The notes: generated by a model from the letters alone, not told the origin. DNA of 64,000 bases from Porphyra umbilicalis (GCA_002049455.2 KV918964.1:62001-126000), one strand, 5' to 3'; counted from the stretch's first letter, positions 32,890 to 44,250 are shown. Made by a program: numbers and translations.

Positions 32890-34809
32890 CTATCCCTCAG
32901 CGTCGGTGGCGTGTGACTCAGGGGCGATGGTGCCGGCCGGGGTACGGAAGCGGCGAGTCGGCAACGGTGGCCGTTTGCCACGCGCCGTGGCACGGCCGCG
33001 TCGCGAGCGGCCGTCCTGCTCCAATTCATAGTCGTGGTCTGTGGCAGTGTTGTCGGCCATGAACTCCTCGCTGTGGGCACGATGCGCAGCTGCCGCCATC
33101 ATCTCCGCGGCCTCCTCAGCGGCCGCCGCAACAGGTGTGGACGGTGTCACCTGAGAAGCCATGGGCGTAGAGCGCCGCTCACGTGCTGCGCGTCCGTCGC
33201 TGCCTGTGGTGAGCCCCTGGTCCGTGTTCTCGTCTTCGTCAGTCGTCGATGACGCGTTGGTGGCGCCGCGTCGCGACCGGGTTGGCGGAGGAGGCGGCGT
33301 CGACGAGGATGAAGAGGATACAACAGCACGAGCAGTGCGCACACGCTCACAGCGGCCACCACGGCCGCGTCCGCGACCACGGCCGTGTCCTCGGCCGCCT
33401 CGAGCGCCGCGGGCACCACCAAAGCCGCGGGCACCCGCTCTCGCGGCTGCTCGCTCAGCTTCCTTCTCAACCTCGTCCGTGTTGTAGTCGAGCTCGTCAC
33501 GTGGCAGGCGGCGACGCCCGCGCGCTCCTTGGGCTTGGCCACGCGGCGCGCTCGGCAAGGCCACCAACAGGTCACCATCGTCCATCTCACGACCTTTCTG
33601 CGCGTCCTTATCCTTGTCCTCCGACTCCTGCAAGCGACGTCGCACCTCGTTGGCCCACCACTTGCGTCCTTCGCTTGGGTTGGATGCCTCAGGCGTTGAC
33701 CAAAAGGCCAACGCCGTGCGTTGCGCAGCGGACGCGGCCAGTGACTCAAGGGCGGCCGTGTTGGCGGCCGCCTCCCGAATAAGATGCGCTTCCGCCCGAG
33801 ACTTGGCCTTGGCGGCCTTGTTGCCCATAGGCCGCTCTTGAAACAGGCGCTGACCGCGCGTGAACGTGGAGAACAGAAAAGCGTTGCCGTTGCCATCATC
33901 GTCGTCTGAGTCCCCCATAGCGCCAGTAGAAAGCGGGTCTTCGCTCCCAGTCGTGCGCCGCCCGCGGGGCGACGCCGCCGTCGAGGGCGCCGCGCTCGCG
34001 AAAGCCATTAGCGTGGCACCACCGCTAAACTTGTCGGTGTCCTTGAGGATGCGCCAGTTGCTGAGAGGAGGGCACTTGAGCTTGGCCGCGACCGCCGCGT
34101 TGAGGCCATCGTAGGGGTTCAGGCCGTTGTACTTAGCCTTGGCCGCGTTGATGAGCTGCTCAGCTGTCGGGTTGCCCGTCATCTTGAGGTTGACCACCGC
34201 CAGATAGCATTCTTTAAAGCGATTAATAGCCGGGAACATGTTGTATCGCAGCTCCTTCATGATGGCCGCCGTCGAGCGGGCACGCCGCCGCTCCACTTGG
34301 ATCATGTCAGCGGGCAGGCGTCGGCGGAAGCGGTCGGCCACGTCCTTGTCAAAGCGCTCCAGGCTCTGGTCCACCCCTACCTCAGCGTTCAGCGTTGCTT
34401 CTTTGTAGACGGAGGCAAGCACGTTGCGCTCTGCTTCAACCCAGGACACGCCGCGCGTGCCGCGGCCGCCGCCAGTTGAAAAGATGCTGGCCCGTCGGCT
34501 GCGCTCCTCGATGAGGCCGCGCGACGCGGCGGCCTCGGCGCGGAGTTGTAGGACCTTCGCGCGCAACCGGTTCTCCTCCGTCTGCAGGGGCTGCTGCTCC
34601 AAGTGCCTGGCCAGTCCCCCGGAAAGCATGCTGCCGTCGGCCCCAACCGGCGCAGCACGTCGCCCAACTACTAGGGACTCGCTCTGCCCCGTCGGCGCGG
34701 TGAGCGCCGTGCCGGGGACGTCGTCGTGGTTGGCTGGTTCGGTGTTGACAGAGCCGTCTTTGGTAGCAAGAGTGACCATGTCTTGGCCATCGGCGTTGAA
34801 GCTGGCCAT
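32890..34809 (-). CDS. Myb/SANT-like partner protein of PIF/Harbinger element 1
   Basis: The second protein of PIF/Harbinger elements, which binds DNA and brings the transposase into the nucleus. The first ATG in frame is at 34809-34807, giving 639 residues. A trihelix/Myb-like region at about 34440-34020 has VSWVEAERNVL, a DQSLERFDKDVADRF helix, RRARSTAAIMKEL, a FKECYLAV segment and KMTGNPTAEQLINAA, then WRILKDTDKFSGGA. The element 2 homologue shows the same landmarks (WTDEER, LTGNPSDEDMISAA, WRVLRHFDKFSG). The C-terminal 300 residues are Arg/Gly/Ala-rich (an RGRGRG run) and acidic, ending in an NLS-like Arg/Lys cluster. Intact. Its upstream neighbour on the same strand is the Cys-rich ORF, only about 95 bp from this start. 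Confidence 0.8.
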   Translation of the reverse strand: MASFNADGQDMVTLATKDGSVNTEPANHDDVPGTALTAPTGQSESLVVGRRAAPVGADGSMLSGGLARHLEQQPLQTEENRLRAKVLQLRAEAAASRGLIEERSRRASIFSTGGGRGTRGVSWVEAERNVLASVYKEATLNAEVGVDQSLERFDKDVADRFRRRLPADMIQVERRRARSTAAIMKELRYNMFPAINRFKECYLAVVNLKMTGNPTAEQLINAAKAKYNGLNPYDGLNAAVAAKLKCPPLSNWRILKDTDKFSGGATLMAFASAAPSTAASPRGRRTTGSEDPLSTGAMGDSDDDDGNGNAFLFSTFTRGQRLFQERPMGNKAAKAKSRAEAHLIREAAANTAALESLAASAAQRTALAFWSTPEASNPSEGRKWWANEVRRRLQESEDKDKDAQKGREMDDGDLLVALPSAPRGQAQGARGRRRLPRDELDYNTDEVEKEAERAAARAGARGFGGARGARGGRGHGRGRGRGRGGRCERVRTARAVVSSSSSSTPPPPPTRSRRGATNASSTTDEDENTDQGLTTGSDGRAARERRSTPMASQVTPSTPVAAAAEEAAEMMAAAAHRAHSEEFMADNTATDHDYELEQDGRSRRGRATARGKRPPLPTRRFRTPAGTIAPESHATDAEG

Positions 34810-34904
34810 GTCTTGGCCAAAAGGTTTTGGGCGCTTGTTGAGCACCGACACGGCCAAGGTAGGCACAATGCCGACGGCCTTGATGGGCCGGTGCTCCAGG
34901 GCGG

Positions 34905-35768
34905 CTAGAACCGTTTAGGCAACGGCAGTCGGCCCAACGCCTTGGGTGCCCACCAGACCGGCGCCGCGGGGAGGTTGGTGCTCACCCAGTACTCCTCGCG
35001 CTTGCCCTCAGCGTCCGGCAAAGCTAGGCGGCGCTCCCACCGCGGAGGCCTTGTGAGCGCCTTCTCCCGCTTGGCGTCGCGCCGCTGGGCCAGCACCCGC
35101 TGGTGTTCCTCCCACATCACGGTGACCTCGACACCGTGCTCGTCGGGGGGGAGCTTAATGAGGCGCGGCGACGCCCACGGGCAGGGGCACCGCGGCGGGC
35201 ACGTTGGGTGCTCGTCCCCGACAGTGACGGCGCACCTACACACGTAGCACATACGACGATGCGCCCGTCGCTCAGCAGTCCGACTCCAAAACGCGCAGTC
35301 ACCTTGTAGGATCCATTCCCAGCCCCAGCCCGGCTGTGCGGGGAGCCGGACCGCCCAAGGGCACGGACAATCACGAGGGCACATAGCGATGTTGCTGCTC
35401 ACCTTCTGCGACCGCTTACACTGCGTGCAGATGCTGCGACGGCCACGCTGCAACTCGGCCTTGGAGATAGTAGGGGCCCTCGGGCCATACCTCGGGCGAG
35501 GTGTGTACGCGGGAGCGTCGCCGCGAGATCGAGTGCGCGACGTCCGCGGCAGAGCCGCAGTGTCATCAGCTTCGGGCATGACCGCCGCCGAGGCAGGTCC
35601 CGCACCACCTCCGGCAGGCCCTGAGTGGGCAGCGGTGTCCGCACGTCGTGGGCTGTCAGGCCTCCCAGCAGCAGCGCTCGACGAAATCGGCGGGGGCGGC
35701 GTCGCCACGCGCACGCGTGGTGGCGTTGGAGGAGGCATCGTACGGAGCGGCGCGGCGCCGCTAGCCAT
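34905..35768 (-). CDS. Cys-rich protein with two CxxC...CPxxCPCPWA modules, in element 1
   Basis: From the ATG at 35768-35766 this reads 287 residues; the frame stays open further upstream without obvious coding character. The N-terminal half is Pro/Ala/Arg-rich. The C-terminal half has two related modules: ICTQCKRSQ...MCPRDCPCPWA (C-x2-C-x12-C-x3-C-x-C) and MCYVCRCAV...TCPPRCPCPWA. Each is followed by a basic/aromatic stretch. The pattern suggests a duplicated metal-binding unit; I know no family with it. It ends about 95 bp before the Myb-like ORF on the same strand, so it may be a third gene of the transposon, an alternative 5' exon of the Myb gene, or a host gene. Element 2 has a Trp/Gly/Pro repeat ORF at the equivalent place instead. 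Confidence 0.5.
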   Translation of the reverse strand: MASGAAPLRTMPPPTPPRVRVATPPPPISSSAAAGRPDSPRRADTAAHSGPAGGGAGPASAAVMPEADDTAALPRTSRTRSRGDAPAYTPRPRYGPRAPTISKAELQRGRRSICTQCKRSQKVSSNIAMCPRDCPCPWAVRLPAQPGWGWEWILQGDCAFWSRTAERRAHRRMCYVCRCAVTVGDEHPTCPPRCPCPWASPRLIKLPPDEHGVEVTVMWEEHQRVLAQRRDAKREKALTRPPRWERRLALPDAEGKREEYWVSTNLPAAPVWWAPKALGRLPLPKRF

Positions 35769-38100
35769 GGCGCGCACCTCGGCTCGAGTTCGGAACGAGC
35801 CAGATGGTAGCGCTGGCTCTGCGGCTCCCCAAAACCACCGCCACACGCACAGCGCGCTTGCAGCCGGTCGCAGCGTAGAGGTTGCAGGCCGCGAGGGAGA
35901 GCGCAAGTCGTGGAAGTGGCCGCTGTCAAAGAAAAACGGCCGCTTCGCGCGCGCGGCCGTAGTAGAAATGTAGCCCCACGGCTGGGCCCAAGCGGCGGCA
36001 CGGGAGCACGGTCGTGGGCGTGGTGGCGTGCGCGCAGCAGTGTGGCGGCCAAGCGGCGGCACGGGAGCAAGGTGGTGGGCGCGGTGGTGTCGGCGCCGCG
36101 CCGTAGTGTGGTAGCGGTGACGGTGTGCGGCGGCGTGACGGTGGGCGTAACGCAGGTTGACGAAGACGGCCCTGGACCGGTTAGTGCAGGGGGCCGTCCG
36201 AAAGGGGCCTCTAGAAGGCTTCTGCCTGCTTGCTGCTGAGGCTCCGAGATGCGGATGTGTCACACAGGGCAGAGGTGGCACGTTCCTCCAAAACGAGGCT
36301 GGGCACAGGGCCTGTGCCCCCACGCCCACAGGCCTTGTGCCCACAGGCCCCAGTCAGGCAAGCAGTCAGGTCCACGCAGTGTCTGCTTGCATGAGCGAGC
36401 ATAGGGACCAATTCGCGAGGCCCACACCAGCACCCGTCGATCTTGGCCTGCCTGGCGAGGCGCCATCACTCGTGGCGAGGCCACAGCGCCTGATGTCCAT
36501 CCGCCTGGGTTCTGAGCGGACGGTTGGGAGACAGGAGACTGCCCCAATGTTGGTGAATCGGGCTCCATCAAGAGAAACTAGTGACGCGTCACGGGTATCG
36601 CTTGTCACTGGGCCCTGCGCGGAGCGATCAGTGGCAGTCAATAGCGCATATTTGTCGTGTCGGCCATGTCAGCTTTGCCACAACGCTCATTCTCCAGCCA
36701 AGGAGGGCCACACAATGTGATCGCGCCACATGACCAATGACCAATAACGGTGAATCGTCTGACTCCTCGAGGGACTCTGCGCGCTGGAGCCGGCTTGCAG
36801 GGCCACCCCACCGTAGTGTGGTCATCCATCGGACAGCATGCGAAGGCGTGTGGTGCGGAATGTCCCTACGCATAGGTTGTCCGTCGGCGGGCCACGGCGC
36901 AGGGGCCAGCACGTGGCGGTCATTCTAGACCGTCCAATCAAAATTGGGGCGGCCTTGATCCGACTCACTGGCCCTTCTCGTGTCACGCGGGACTCATTCA
37001 CGGTTTTGCACCGCAATCTCATATCTCGGGCCTGATCGGACCGCCCGACGAGGCCAGCGGCCGGGCCCAGGCGTTTGTGAGTGGTGTTGACGGTTTCTAC
37101 ACACAGGGGAGAGAGCGTGGCAGCCAGTCGCCAGAACGTGACGGCCAGTCTCTCTGGTCCAATCAAATGCGGTTCCATCTTTTTGATCCGCGCGGAACAG
37201 GCTCACGTGATCTCACCACGATCGCATCTTTCACATGTGGAACCTCATTTTCTGCGGCCGTGGAGGGCGGTGCTTGCACAGGACTGGGGGCTACTGGTTT
37301 ACAGAGGCTTGGTTACAGTAAATATGCTCACATATTGGCGATGCCTGTAGCCTGCAACGGATCAGTGTGAGAGGCGCCCTCTGTAATCACACTCACTGCA
37401 TGATGTGGAAACTGACAGAGTGCCGTGTGGACTGCGTCTCCGTACGCAGGCGGTCAGCGCACAGCCATGGCACCGACCGACACGACCGCCACGCGGCCGT
37501 CACGCGTACGGGGGAGGCCAAACGCGTACGGGGGAGGAGGGGGGGGAGGGTGGGAGGGGGGGGTGCGCCCGTAGCTTTCAGTCGTACGCTTCGACGCTTG
37601 GACGCGCTGAAAAGGCCATCTCCGTACAAAAAGGGAAGAACGCTCACGTCCTTTTCATATACTCTGCACAGGGACAGGCGCGCTGTGACACTGTCATGAA
37701 GATAGTCGCACCAAGCCCAACGCGCAGAAAACAGTAACACGAAGCGTGACGGAAAAGCAGCAAGAAGTTTATGGAGAGGCATCAAGACAGATAATGGTAC
37801 AGAGGCGGCGCCCCATGTACGCAATCCAGTATGTATAGAGCAAGAAACAGAAAATGCGGAAACCAAGCACGCCTGACGTACGCCCGACGTACGCATTGCT
37901 AGAAAGAAAGTATGGCAGTGCGAACGGCCCGGCCCGGCAAAGGCCGTCCAGTGAAGAGACAAAGCGAGAAAGACAGACGCCGCCCCAAGGAGCAGCCAGT
38001 GCTACCAGCACGTGCATGCCATGGTCGTACAGCCAAACACCTCGGGCACCTCCCCGATACTGTGGGGCCCAGGGCGTCACTCATCCCCGTCCCACTCGTC
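35769..38100. other. 2.3 kb without a supported gene
   Basis: High-GC sequence with overlapping open frames on both strands, none with motifs. Short repeats of CCCACAGGCC type lie at 36310-36355 and G-rich runs at 37535-37565. The right end of Harbinger element 1 may lie here, but no convincing terminal repeat was found. Confidence 0.4.
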
Positions 38101-39659
38101 CTACTCCTCCCCGTCGTCGACATCACCCTCTGCTTCATCGTCTTTATACCCGAGGAACCCTGCAGCAGAAGCAGCCGCCGAGACTCCCGCCAGTACCCCA
38201 GCCGTAGTCCCTGCCGCCCCCCCAGCCGTTGCCGTGGGAGTCTGGTCCTGCTCGCTCGCGAGGATGACCTTAACGATGACAACTTCATTGTCGTCGTCAG
38301 TCGCCGCGGAGGCCTCCACGGCCTTGCCCTTGCCGGTCGACGGACCCCGGCCAGTCGAGGCCACGACCTCCCCAGCGCCTTTCCCTCGTGCCCCAACCGA
38401 GGCCGCGACGGCCTTCCCCTTCCCCTTGCTCGACAGCGCCCCGTCCGGACCGGTCACGACCTGGCCAACGCCCACATCTTGTGCCCCCGCCGAGGCCGAA
38501 AAGGCCTTGACATTGCCCTTAGCCGCCACCGCCCGAGCGCCAGACGCGCCGCCAGGCCCGGCTTCGGCCGCCAAGGCCGCCATCACTACGGCCTGTCCCG
38601 GACCCTTGTACGCTTGTTTGATGGCCTTGCAGTTTACATAGGCCATACCGTGCGGCCCGGAGGCCTCCATGCCCTTCTGGACAAGGCGGTAGTTGCGGCA
38701 CTCATCCCAATAGAGCTTGGCGGCGGCCCACTGTCGCATCTTCGCCGTGAACAAGCGCTCGGCCAGCAAGAACGCAATAGCAGGCTGCTCCGGAGTGGCA
38801 CCGCGCAGGGCCGCCCGCTGCTTGCGCGTTGTCCACTGCAGGCCGAGCACATCTACGGCCTCGAGCGCGCGGGAAAAGTCGCCGCTTGGAAAGTGGTATA
38901 TCGCCTCCATTTTCACAACGTCGGCATCGGTCCCATCCTTGGCCGACTTGACGGCCACGACACCCCACGCCTCATGGCTGCTATCGCCGCGAGTGCTTTG
39001 CTTGGAGGTTTTGACGGCCACATCAGCCCGGCCGTCCTCGGCCGCCCTTGCGAACTTGGCCAATTGGGGGCCACACCAGCAATGAGTGGAGCTTCTCTGG
39101 CCTTGCGCTTGTCACCTCTGCCGCCGGCCTCGACCGAGGCCGCGCCCCCCGCCGTGGCCGTCTTCACGGCCACATGCGTGTACTCCTTCTCGGCCTCGTC
39201 GGCCTTGCGCATGGCCGGAGAGCTGCCGCGCGTCGTGTTGTTCTCGATGAAGGTAATCGTCGCCTTGGCCGCGTCCTGGCCAATCTTGGTCGCCTCTGCC
39301 ATTTCCCGCTCGTACATCTCCGACTGCCGCAAGGAAGTGCGAGCCCAAAGGCCACGCGGCCTGTCGATGCCGAACAGATGCAGGCAGGCGGCGCACGGGC
39401 AGGCGGACCGACGGCGGCAGAGAGCTGAGGAATGGGAGGTTCCGGCCTCGTAGACGGCGACGACGTCAAGGCCGGAGTAGGTGCACGAGCAGCCTGCGGG
39501 CGGCGGGTGAGGTGTAGGCAAGGGAGCAGTGGGTGGTGCGTGGCGGGTGTGCGTGAAAGAGCAGTGGTGGTGACCACGACATTTCCGCGACGGTGAGCAC
39601 CCTATGCTGTGATCTGGGCACAGAAGAACCCTTCCGAGCCACCCGCCCATCCGCTCCAC
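38101..39659 (-). CDS. Unknown protein, one gene split by a one-base shift at a C5 run
   Basis: Two minus-strand frames (39659 to about 39070 and about 39070 to 38101) join naturally at the run 39066-39070: one more base there would fuse them. The N-terminal part holds a short Cys cluster (CRRRSACPCAACLHLFG) followed by a charged helix. The second part has a helical segment (FLLAERLFTAKMRQWAAAKLYWDECRNYRL) and then a long Ala/Gly/Lys linker with repeated KGKGKA strings. The C-terminus is Ala-rich and acidic (ending DVDDGEE). I recognise no domain. It could be a host gene, a transposon accessory gene, or part of a larger element spanning 28569-42403. Confidence 0.45.
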
Positions 39660-42088
39660 ACGTGCTCTGCAATCCCCCCGCCCCCCTGGCTAGGTCCCCA
39701 CCCAGACTCAGCGCCCCCTTCGCGGCGGGTCGAAATCGATGGCCGAATCTATGGCCCCCCAGCGTCAATCGAGTCACCACCTGCGTACAACAATGATCAA
39801 CAACAGGCACCTATTGGTCCGATAACCATTCGTTGGCCCAGGCGTCAGCTGAGCGGCACGTGCAATGTGCTGAGAGGTCCCGCGGCAACGGTATTTTGAT
39901 GCTGGCAGGCTATTCGTCGTGAGAAAGCCGTGCGCGCGGGGCGTGGCACGCCAGTCACGCGAGGACGGGTAAAATAGTAGATCCCACGGCGGGGCGCCTG
40001 TGCCCCTCAGACGTTTGACGCACACACAACGTTCACGGCCAAGCTCTTTCACCGCGTTCCCGCGTCGCCAAAAGAAAGCAGTCCACCAGGCCGCGCCTCG
40101 TGCGGCTGTCGAATCACTGATGCAGCGCATGCGGGCGCCCCGCAACGAGAGCGGACCAGATTGTGAGTGGGAGAGGAGGCTGCACCTCATGAATCACAGG
40201 TGGCGCCCTACCAAACCGTAGCCTGGCTGGCCACCGCCCACACACGCACACACAAGACTACAGAATATAGTCCGACGAGGCAGTCCGACGAGGCTTTGCC
40301 GCAGCTCGTGTGGTGCTGACTCAGCGATCGAGCGACGTAAGCGGGCCGCCCGGGCCCCAGAATGGGCGACCAAGGGCCAGTATAAGGAGATTCCATGCCT
40401 CCCATATCCCTTCTATATCCTTGTCTATGCCCTCCCGCAACGTTGCCGTGCTAGTCGCGGCCCATACACGCCCTTGTGTCACTGGGCGACCCGAATTATT
40501 CCGTGCCTCGTGCGCTGGGTGCCGAAGCCCTGGGCCAATGATACTGTGGCGCATACGGCGAGAGCGGACGTGTGGAAGAAGACGGAATGCCTGGCGTTTG
40601 CCCCCTCGTCCCTCCTGCAACGTATCCGGGCCAGGGGGCCATTCAAAGCGACTGCGTGCAGGCGAGATGCAATCTGGTTGCTTGGGACCACTTCCGACAT
40701 GACTGAGACACGTGGTGACCCCAATCGTGGCTCCAATCGGCTCGACGACCGCCGCATTGTGTGATGATATCAACGAAAGTAGCCGTCTGATCGCAGAATG
40801 TCGGCTCAATTGAACGACGATTGCATGCGCTTTTGACAACGATCGCACTCTCAGGCCAGGACTCTCGCGCTGGTACACCTGGCAGCGTGAAAAGCCTCAA
40901 GAAGGACGTTCAGCCGGTTGCATGTAGAAAGGCACAGCCATCAGTGAGCGTTCTGACTTCCACAAATGTTTACGTTGGTTTAAGAATGTAGCCCCTGTTT
41001 TCTATCAAGTACAATGCAGCTCTCAGGACCTTGAGGTTGCAGGGTCGGAACGTCCTCGACACCCAATCATACGCCCACGCGTTTCATACGTGGCGGGCCT
41101 AAATTGGTTCGGATGCGGAGTCGATGCAGCGTTGTTGGCTGTGCTCTCAGTCACTATTCTGCGTCTTTTTGCGGGAGGTGAGTGTTGTGCACTGCGTGTA
41201 TGCACGCCTCTATGGCCCCCTTGGCGCTGTCTGTTTCATCTGTGCTGCGGACACATATGGCTGACGGTTGCTTGCGTTCCCCCACGCTCCAAATGCTGCT
41301 GTGGCCTCGATGCTGCCCTCGAGTATCTCTATTCCTACAGGGCTACCGCAGGAGACGTCGCCACAGCATTTGACGGGTCTGTATGGGCTTACAAGTGCGT
41401 CGGTTGTGGCTCTCTTTTTCTGGAAGAGGGCGGATAAGGTGTTTGCTGTGGCGGCTCAGACCGTCGCCACGTACGAGGGTCGTCTGCGAGAGCACTACCG
41501 GTGACCAGGTGCCATTGTTTTGCTCTGTGTTCATGGTAGTTGCAGTGGGGAGGATGTCGAGCAGCCAGATTGGCTGAGGTCCTGTGGTTTGGTGGCTAGG
41601 GCAGTGAGCGAGCCAGTACTCGTCCGTCATTCGCTCCCCTCAAAAAGCCAGCACTCGTCCTTCATGAGCTCCTCTTCGAGGAAAAAGGGGCGGATCGGTG
41701 CCGATTCTCCGAGGTACAGGTCCCTGCAAGCAACTTCCCCCCCCCCTCGAGGCCCCATTGGTGCGGTTGACCTGCTCCACGTTGCGATTCTGAAGAAAGG
41801 AGACGGGTTTGGCTCGCAATGTGAGGACAGGCTGACAATTTTGGAACTGACCAATGGATGAATGCATTTGGACCGAGAAGCCAATGGGACGTCGCCGTTT
41901 CTGTCGCGACCCAGAAGAGCCGGTCCACTGCGTCTTGACTAGGCGTGAGACGAGCGCTAGCCAATCGGAACGCACAGCTGCAATCACACGCGAATCACGC
42001 GGACCATATTCGTCCTTCACGGACCGATCAGATGCTATGGCACACGCAGGAGTCACGAGCAAAATGTGCCATTTTGTCCCTCTTGGGC
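39660..42088. other. 2.4 kb without a supported gene
   Basis: Mixed GC. Open frames such as plus 41090-41437 and minus 40321-40878 show no family features. No RNA gene, LTR or clear terminal repeat was seen. Confidence 0.4.
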
Positions 42089-42146
42089 CGAACACGTTCA
42101 CGTGTGCGAGATTTTTTTTTATATCTCGCGCACGTGAACGTGTTCG
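42089..42146. repeat. 24-bp-arm hairpin with T-rich loop
   Basis: Arms 42089-42112 and 42123-42146 are complementary except for one position, around a 10-base T/A loop. Each arm holds CGAACACGTTCACGTG, containing the E-box CACGTG. In RNA this would be a very stable stem. Confidence 0.9.
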
Positions 42147-42735
42147 AAAGTCAACTTGAGCCTCTAGTTGCGATCGTTTCCGCACTTCTGATTGGTCGAA
42201 GTGCTGCCTTCCCAACTGTGAGTTTCTGCCTTTGCGAGCGTGATATGATCTACTCGTTTTGGCAGCCGAGTTTTCAGCACGTCGCGTTCACGCATGCCGT
42301 GTTGCCGTGAAGACAGCAGTGCTCGTTTCACGCCTGTTTCACGGAAATGTGTTGCAGTTCATGCCCAATCACGTGCACGACGGCCCGCAGTCTAGACAAG
42401 GCCTCACCCCAATTGCTCTCCGCCCATCTTAGCCCTGCCCGAAAAACGGCACTGAGAAGGAAGCGCACCCGTGGTTCCCCGCGGGAAGGGACGGGGGGGG
42501 GCGCACGCGTGGAAGGTCGTACGTCCCTCCGCGTCCACTGGACTGCAATCGAAGGTCCGAAATGAGACACCAGCAGGGCATGCCCAACTGGCAGGGCAAG
42601 CGGAAGCACCAAGGGGCTGGCGCCGCTGTCAGTGTCGTCCCACAACACGTGGAGCCTCGCGAGTGCTGGGTCGCGCTTGACGTCGCCACACGAGGCCTTT
42701 TTTTATCCCTGCGCTCCAGACATCGACCGACATTA
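42147..42735. other. No gene; holds an inverted copy of GGCCTTGTCTAGAC
   Basis: About 590 bp without a supported gene. 42390-42403 is the exact reverse complement of 28569-28582, followed by TCA as 28569 is preceded by TCA (see findings). Confidence 0.5.
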
Positions 42736-43279
42736 GAGCATCTCCACCAATGGAGCCAACCGTCCAACCCAACGGGCACGTGTGCGCAACGTGTGGCGCT
42801 GTCACTGGCTCTCCAATGGCAGAGCCAAAACTAAGCAGATCACGTCTCAAACTTGGGCTCGCCTCGACGTCTCTGGCGGTGGGCCTCTTTTGTGGCACGC
42901 CAGTATTCCCACAGATGCACTACAGAGAATCTCCATGACTGCCAGATCGTCTCGCAACTGTCTGCAAGCCACGGGTCACGCTTTCCATTGGCTCTCGTGG
43001 TCCGAACAGGGAACCAGGGGTTGGCCAAACGACTCGGGGCGTCTCCAAACAGGCCTGTTTGGAGTGGCGCTGCCGTTAAACATCCAAAAGAAGGGCGATC
43101 CTGCGAGGCCACCACGAGATGCATTAAGGGATTAGCAAATGTGAGGAGTGCTATTTGTTAGCCGTCACACCACCGTCACACACTAGGTTTGGACCTCGCT
43201 TTCTCCATCAATGCCCCCGTTGGCCACACGGTGCCACGTTTGGCTGTTTGGACGGTTGGAGCCATTGGTGGAGATGCTC
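42736..43279. mobile_element. PIF/Harbinger-type MITE, 544 bp
   Basis: Terminal inverted repeats of about 33 bp with two adjacent mismatches start GAGCATCTCCACCAATGG (42736) and end with the complement (43279), flanked by the 3-bp direct repeat TTA at 42733-42735 and 43280-43282. TTA/TAA duplications and GAGCATCTCC-like ends are typical of Tourist/Harbinger MITEs. No coding potential inside. The ends do not match anything I can assign to the two autonomous-type Harbinger elements in this window. Confidence 0.85.
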
Positions 43280-43282
43280 TTA

Positions 43283-44250
43283 GAGAGCGTCGGCAAGTCA
43301 AATGTGGGTCGGCGGCGGCCCCTCCATCCAAAACTCGCACTATGCCCACTGTATCCCACCTCCATCGACCGCCGCCCTGTCATATGGTCGGCCGGCGCGT
43401 TTCCCCAAGGGGAAAGGGGTGATGGTGCTGGGGGTGGAGGTCAATTGGAAGGTGTTGCTCGCACAGAGGTCGCTGCTGTGCGGTTGCGGTAGATGTGGAG
43501 AGCTCAAATCGTGTCGACCGTTATTTAGCCGCTTGCCGACGCGAAATGTGGGTAAGATGTGGGTACATCCGACGTGGGTCGGCGACCCACATTCTACCCA
43601 CTTTTGATACCCACGCCCGACTTGCCGGCGCTCTCTATTCTCAAAGGAACGTCGGTAAGAGTCGCCCATTTCGCGAACAATAAAGATGCCATTCCTTCTG
43701 GGCAGGCGACCTCTTTCTCCCTCAAAGGTTATCCCACGGCCACAAGACGTCTTTAGCTCTCATATGATAACAATTTGAAGTCCTGTGAGTGGCAGCACAA
43801 ACGTTTCATTATCGAGGACGTTCTTCATCGGCAGTGTAAGGACCTGAGTCAGCCAATGAGCGGCATGTGCCAGGCCTACATTGAAGGGTACCGCCTCCAA
43901 TGTAGGCTGCCATTACCTCACTTGGAGGTGTGATCATAATCATTCCTGGGCTCGGGTAAAATGATGATAATCAACCCGTTGATTTGAAATCGTATGGGGA
44001 GATTTTTCGTGATTATAATCATTAGCCATGATCATAATCATTGGGCGCTTTTACGACAGAGCAGAAATACGCATGGGTATGACAAATGTCCAATCAAGTC
44101 AACATTACAGTCCTTCCACAAAAAGCCCAGCACTCAGCCGAAAACAAAAGCACCACCCATATGTTCCTCGTTTCGCGTAAACATGGCCGAGAACCAGTGA
44201 CGTGTCAACGAACAAACCTCAAAGCCGCTTTTAAGCTCAAAGACTTCGGG
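43283..44250. other. Mixed region with hairpins, no gene
   Basis: Holds the hairpin at 43544-43605, a smaller one near 43871-43910 (GCCTACATTG... and complement), and an AT-rich stretch at 43930-44045 in which TGATCATAATCATT occurs twice and TGATTATAATCATT once. The last may be the remains of another small element. Confidence 0.5.
43544..43605. repeat. Inverted repeat hairpin, 21-bp arms
   Basis: AAATGTGGGTAAGATGTGGGT at 43544-43564 pairs with 43585-43605 with three mismatches. The 20-bp loop contains GTGGGTCGGCGACCCAC, itself partly palindromic. Confidence 0.8.

Noticed and set aside
37912-39453. Plus-strand 513-codon open frame
   Set aside because: It is antisense to the better-supported minus-strand gene at 38101-39659, whose composition (charged helices, KGKGKA linker, acidic end) looks more protein-like.
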